Assembly: GCA_017654935.2 (NCBI GenBank)
Contig: CM065698.1
Span: 35,522,386 to 35,586,385, forward strand
DNA: 64,000 bases
Direction: 5' to 3'
DNA from: Phymorhynchus buccinoides
Taxonomy: Eukaryota > Mollusca > Gastropoda > Neogastropoda > Raphitomidae
Shown: piece after piece, positions 61,920-64,000 of the stretch
Position numbering within the stretch: the stretch's first letter is position 1
Layout of the letters: every line of letters begins with the position of its first letter
Program-made: the position numbers and the translations under genes
Notes under the pieces: model-generated
Seen by the model: the letters and a program-made list of their open reading frames with translations, nothing else
Databases searched by the model: none
What the model was told of the DNA's origin: nothing

Positions 61920-63592
61920 TCCACGTTCAGACCACAAGGCCTAGTGCAAAGTGAGAGGGAAAATCCCCTGTACCCAGGTTCGAACTCGGGTTTACTTGAC
62001 ACGAAGCGAACGCGCTACCACTGTGCCACTCTACACTCATTATGTATAATGCTGACCTATGAAAACACACTATAAACCACAAAACACTGGCAAACAAAAT
62101 GTTGAAACTAGAAAGAACTGACTGCCTAGAAAATAATTCCAGTTCAATTTGCTTAAGGTCTAATAAAAGTTGATATAACAGGGTTCCTGAAAACATAGAG
62201 ATTATGCACGCACTGGAGCTCTCAAAGCAGCCATTTTTCAGCCAAAAAATACCACCACAAACTTAACTGGCGCACATCATCCCTAGAAAATAATTTCACA
62301 AAAAGCGTATCTGCAATATTGCGAATTCCTCTGTGACATATATAACATTAGTCCTATCCTTACCTCCCAATGAAACTTTGGCTACAACAGCCAATGAAAA
62401 TTTTTAAGAAAATAGGGTAACTCTTTGGATAACAGGCGCCCTGATTTGATGCCGAAACCTTTTAGTGATTTTCTGGGACGGTCATTCAAAAATCCATTGT
62501 GGTGCAAAAATCCGGGACAAATACGGCTACGGAGGGACGGTTGGCAGCCCTGTGAAAGGGTTAAAATCTCAAGTACAAGATGAGGCGACGCATTAACCCT
62601 TTCGCCGTCAGCCATTTTCAGCCACAAAATACCTTTAAACTTGTCTGGGTAGAGAAAAAAAAATTCTGCAATATTGGGAATTCCTCTGTGACATGCATAA
62701 TGTAAGGCCTATTCTTACCTCCCAAAATTAAGATTATAGGGTCTTTGGATAACAGGCCCTAATTTGATGCCTTTAAGTGACAGACATGGGTGTTAAATCA
62801 TTGTGGTGCATAAATGTGACATCGGCGGTGAAAGGGTTTTAATTAAAATTTAAAGCATCTAACACCAAAATGCTCCATGCAGTGACACAGACCCCAAAGC
62901 ATCCATGATCACTGACCAGCCAAAAATGACACATTGACCACGACAACAATGAGAATAATATCACATCACACATCTCAGGCATTTCACACCACAGTGCTCT
63001 ATGCAGTGATCCGGATCCATGAAGACAGACCGGTGGGCAATGATGATGATGATGATGACAATGATGATGATGATGAAGATGACGATGATGATGATGAAGA
63101 TGATGATAAAACATACCTCAGGCTTTTAACACAACAGAGCTCTATGCAGTGCCCCAGATCGTCCAAACACGTCCATGATAACAGACCGGCAGGCAATGAT
63201 GACACTGACGATGATGATGACACTGATGATGATGATGATGATGAAGATGACAATGGTGATGATGACGATAATGCATACCTCAGGCATTTCACACCACAGA
63301 GCTCTACGCAGTGACCCGGATCATCCAAACACATCCATGATGACTGAGCGGCGGGCAATGACAATGATGATGACAATGACGAAGATGATGACAATGGTAA
63401 TGATGATGATAATGCATACCTCAGGCATTTCACACCACAGTGCTCTATGCAGTGACCCGGATTTTCCAAACACGTCCATGATGACCGAGCGGCGGGCCGG
63501 GGCGTTGCGCTCAAAGCTGCCTGGATTGGACGCCTCTCGCCGCGTGCTGGACCTCTTGAGTAGCCGCTCCACGTCTTCATACACCTTCTCAC
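49526..63592 (-). CDS. Ephexin-type Rho guanine-nucleotide exchange factor, C-terminal 10 exons
   Basis: Ten exons chain in phase: 63592-63420, 61289-61233, 60044-59866, 59420-59268, 58022-57728, 56658-56498, 54006-53824, 51404-51325, 50910-50806 and 49689-49526, giving 515 residues and a stop. In-window residues ~75-270 form a DH domain ([12 protein letters not shown] start, [17 protein letters not shown] helix), ~285-415 a PH domain, ~430-485 an SH3 domain. DH-PH-SH3 order with that DH start is characteristic of the ephexin group (NGEF, ARHGEF5/15/16/19/26; Drosophila Ephexin). Such proteins load GTP on RhoA/Rac/Cdc42-type GTPases, often downstream of Eph receptors. The N-terminal part (usually 200 or more residues) is outside the window. 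Which vertebrate paralogue is closest cannot be told here. Confidence 0.93.
50461..50521. repeat. 61-base G homopolymer
   Basis: Uninterrupted G run in the intron between ephexin exons I and J. Shorter G runs occur at 22110-22130, 25687-25711 and 29499-29544. Confidence 0.9.
50806..50910 (-). CDS. Ephexin exon I (SH3 first half)
   Basis: Acceptor TGATTTCAG, donor GTGAGC. Reads [20 protein letters not shown] and then [15 protein letters not shown], the RT loop and n-Src region of an SH3 domain (the usual ALYDY is CVEKY here). A (GAT)n-rich tract of ~230 bases ends at the acceptor. Confidence 0.9.
50913..51150 (-). repeat. (GAT)n-rich tract before exon I acceptor
   Basis: TCATCATCAT with TTG interruptions on plus; on the coding strand GAT repeats reach the TTTCAG acceptor. 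Confidence 0.95.
51325..51404 (-). CDS. Ephexin exon H (PH C-terminal helix)
   Basis: Acceptor CGTTAACAG, donor GTGAGTAG. Reads [20 protein letters not shown] and RIYEDW. The conserved Trp in RTRWVDAI is the PH C-terminal helix Trp. Phase is 2 in and 1 out. Confidence 0.9.
52415..52586. mobile_element. MITE, CCGTATTTTTCGGAC family
   Basis: Full-length copy in the region between ephexin exons G and H. Confidence 0.85.
53170..53384 (+). mobile_element. SINE-like element (family E) with 11 bp target duplication
   Basis: Flanked by CACTGTGGGTT at 53159-53169 and 53385-53395. Shares ~200 bases with 56163-56376, starting around CGGTACCATAGCC and ending ACGTAAAACACCATTTTTC. No clear pol III B box seen. 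Confidence 0.85.
53824..54006 (-). CDS. Ephexin exon G (PH domain)
   Basis: Acceptor ATTGCAG, donor GTGAGTGG. Reads [20 protein letters not shown] and later [20 protein letters not shown], the middle of the PH domain. Phase is 2 in and 2 out. The acceptor with the first ~57 bases is repeated ten more times upstream (54049-55215). Confidence 0.92.
54049..55215 (-). repeat. Ten extra copies of exon G 5' edge with acceptor
   Basis: The start of exon G ([18 protein letters not shown]) with its TTGCTGCAATG-type acceptor recurs with copies beginning near 54053, 54165, 54293, 54404, 54526, 54631, 54750, 54891, 55038 and 55184. After the Ile codon each runs into (GAT)n of varying length instead of the rest of the exon. 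Copies are highly similar; the last is the most diverged. Confidence 0.95.
55639..55868. mobile_element. TTAA-flanked MITE, second subfamily
   Basis: Ends CCCCTTGACTGCC / GGCAGTCAAGGGG with TTAA on each side. A related but more decayed copy is at 7841-8066. Confidence 0.8.
55883..56050. mobile_element. MITE, CCGTATTTTTCGGAC family
   Basis: Diverged copy about 30 bases from the pogo-like element at 56078. Confidence 0.75.
56078..56478. mobile_element. Pogo-like MITE split by SINE-like element E
   Basis: CAGTGGAACC ends flanked by TA; interrupted at 56163-56376. Its left-strand end lies 18 bases past the exon F donor. Confidence 0.88.
56163..56376 (+). mobile_element. SINE-like element (family E) nested in a MITE, 13 bp target duplication
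   Basis: Flanked by AGGTAATTTTAAT at 56150-56162 and 56377-56389. It has split a pogo-like element (56078-56478) and ends in a short GTC repeat. Confidence 0.9.
56498..56658 (-). CDS. Ephexin exon F (PH domain start)
   Basis: Acceptor TGTTTTCCCAG. Reads [20 protein letters not shown] and later [17 protein letters not shown], the first PH strands. The donor GTCGGT (56497-56492) is chosen because only it leaves two bases that join in frame to exon G. A TA-flanked transposable element ends 18 bases beyond the donor. Confidence 0.9.
56696..56848. mobile_element. Near-perfect hairpin element beside exon F
   Basis: The left arm starting GGGCCTGTATTCACGTTGAG is matched by the right arm for at least 64 consecutive bases, with a ~20-base loop. 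It lies about 38 bases upstream of the exon F acceptor. Confidence 0.92.
57168..57688. mobile_element. CCGTATTTT-family MITE split by two further elements
   Basis: Left part 57168-57312 and right part near 57668-57688 are separated by a TTAA-type element (57317-57558) and a ~113-base inverted-repeat element (57556-57668; ends AGGCCTTGCCGAAGATGC and near-complement). Confidence 0.78.
57728..58022 (-). CDS. Ephexin exon E (DH CR3 and end)
   Basis: Acceptor CACAACAG, donor GTGAGG. Contains [19 protein letters not shown], the hallmark DH CR3 helix, then the long last helix to [13 protein letters not shown]. Phase is 2 in and 0 out. The intron before it ends in an unusually long (~385-base) pyrimidine tract on this strand. 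Confidence 0.95.
58028..58415 (-). repeat. ~385-base purine/pyrimidine tract before exon E
   Basis: Almost pure purine on plus, pyrimidine on the coding strand, with a recurring AGAAGTAGAAAAGGTAGAGA segment (minisatellite) among GGA/GAA triplets. It runs to within a few bases of the exon E acceptor and could act as an extreme polypyrimidine tract. Confidence 0.95.
58755..58850 (-). pseudogene. Partial copy of ephexin exon D
   Basis: About 90 bases match the 3' half of exon D (59268-59360) with few changes, including the exon end, but the donor GT has become GC. A SINE-C copy (58935-59250) lies between it and the real exon. Confidence 0.9.
58935..59250 (+). mobile_element. SINE-like repeat family C
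   Basis: Near full-length copy ending in a (GAA)n tail about 15 bases from the exon D donor. Confidence 0.8.
59268..59420 (-). CDS. Ephexin exon D (DH middle)
   Basis: Acceptor TTGTTGTCAG, donor GTGAGTGGG. Reads [20 protein letters not shown] and later [14 protein letters not shown], the typical DH segment before CR3. Phase is 2 in and 2 out. The 3' half is duplicated at 58755-58850. Confidence 0.93.
59530..59862 (+). mobile_element. SINE family B, 3' part
   Basis: Shares the body with 410-703 (TTAAAGCAAGTCTGACCTGTG) and ends in GTAAAGCGCTTAGAGCTTAA plus (AAAT)n, a tail also seen at 10690-10755 and, diverged, at 11275-11335 and 52985-53050. Confidence 0.7.
59866..60044 (-). CDS. Ephexin exon C (DH CR1)
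   Basis: Acceptor CCGCTGCAG, donor GTAAG. Reads [20 protein letters not shown] and continues to [16 protein letters not shown]. It holds the first conserved DH helix, including the Glu (in TSEASYL) that contacts the GTPase switch regions in this family. Phase is 0 in and 2 out. Confidence 0.93.
60092..60308. mobile_element. MITE with GGGCTCCCA ends
   Basis: Second copy, in the ephexin intron just upstream of exon C. Confidence 0.75.
61233..61289 (-). CDS. Ephexin exon B (DH start)
   Basis: A 57-base exon with acceptor TTGTGCAG and donor GTCAGTAC, reading [19 protein letters not shown]. The [10 protein letters not shown] stretch matches the start of ephexin DH domains. Phase is 0 in and 0 out. 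Confidence 0.9.
61310..61682. repeat. Degenerate AGGTT/AGCTT pentamer array
   Basis: Mixed five-base repeats: GGTCA/GGTGA types on the left grade into TTAGG and TTAGC types on the right. It begins about 17 bases upstream of the exon B acceptor. Confidence 0.9.
61684..62034 (-). mobile_element. tRNA-derived SINE (family A)
   Basis: Minus-strand copy with both boxes intact, in the ephexin intron between exons A and B. It abuts the pentamer repeat ending near 61682. Confidence 0.85.
62593..62843. mobile_element. TTAA-flanked MITE (piggyBac-like ends)
   Basis: Copy with left TTAA and a slightly altered right flank (TTTTAA). A much-diverged relative precedes it at about 62228-62562. Confidence 0.75.
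62860..63415 (-). repeat. Up to four extra copies of exon A 3' edge with donor
   Basis: Copies of the exon A end (…[12 protein letters not shown] then the GTATGC-type donor) lie near 63285-63350, 63113-63190, 62965-63035 and, degenerate, 62860-62925. (GAT)n tracts of 40-70 bases separate them. Confidence 0.88.
63420..63592 (-). CDS. Ephexin exon A (pre-DH linker)
   Basis: Acceptor GGTGCAG, donor GTATGC. Reads [20 protein letters not shown], later [20 protein letters not shown] and CEMPE, the conserved lead-in to ephexin DH domains. Phase is 2 bases in and 0 out. Up to four copies of its 3' half plus donor follow downstream in a (GAT)n-rich array. Confidence 0.88.
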
Positions 63593-64000
63593 CTGCACCA
63601 TTGCCATGGAGAATAGTTTAATTCTAGCACCATGGGCAAGTACATCACACATCACAGTACATCGCCCAGTACATCACACTTCACTCCCACCAAATCCAAA
63701 GACACTCACTGCCAAGTGGCCTGCTGTGTGTTTGTCTATTTTCAGAGCTTATGTCAGTGATTGTTTTTGGTTAAAGCAACGCATGCGCACTCGAAACAAT
63801 AGTTATCCACCTTTGTCAGTTGAGATGCAATGGACAACCAAGGACGTCAAAAAAAATACATGGCACTAGAGGAATTAAACACAATAAACAGAGTTTCTGA
63901 CAAAAGGAAAAGGCAGGAGAATTGGCAGATAAGACCAAAACAATGGTAGATGGCTTACACAAAAAAAAGAAAAAAAGCATGTCAAAGAGAGCGATAGATT

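Noticed and set aside
62934..63655. Asp-rich or Ser-rich frames of 126-218 codons
   Set aside because: They come from (GAT)n tracts between copies of exon A.

Overview
This is eukaryotic genomic DNA. Short coding exons with canonical AG/GT borders lie in large introns full of microsatellites, SINE-like repeats and small inverted-repeat DNA elements. The repeat load and the style of the two genes suggest an invertebrate, most likely a mollusc such as a marine gastropod; this is an inference from general character, not from a marker gene.

Two multi-exon genes can be read, both on the minus strand. (1) Positions 22818 to 15, running off the left edge: 12 exons whose phases all agree, starting at an ATG and giving 645 codons in the window. 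The first ~225 residues are coiled coil and the rest is low-complexity, acidic then proline-rich. The layout is reminiscent of the synaptonemal-complex protein SIX6OS1 (C14orf39), but that identity is tentative. (2) Positions 63592 to 49526: the last 10 exons of an ephexin-type Rho guanine-nucleotide exchange factor (DH, PH and SH3 domains, then stop), again with every exon phase matching. Its 5' part lies beyond the right edge.

Between the genes (about 23-49.5 kb) there is no recognisable host exon. This stretch holds a 5'-truncated, broken LINE reverse transcriptase (25.9-28.7 kb) hit twice by the same palindromic element, several MITE-like elements, and a repeat-poor AT-rich tract (about 31.4-37.8 kb).

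The most striking pattern is not a gene. At least 8 of the 22 exons have partial copies of themselves beside them, each copy made of one exon edge, its splice site and some adjoining intron. The best cases are ten extra acceptor-plus-exon copies beside the PH-domain exon (54.05-55.2 kb), five extra exon-plus-donor copies beside exon 5 of the coiled-coil gene (16.5-17.1 kb) and up to four beside the first visible ephexin exon (62.86-63.4 kb). Many contain or abut microsatellites. A second theme is nested transposition with readable target-site duplications: a ~214 bp SINE-like element with 11 and 13 bp duplications, TTAA-flanked elements, TA-flanked pogo-like elements, and an element with 8 bp duplications.
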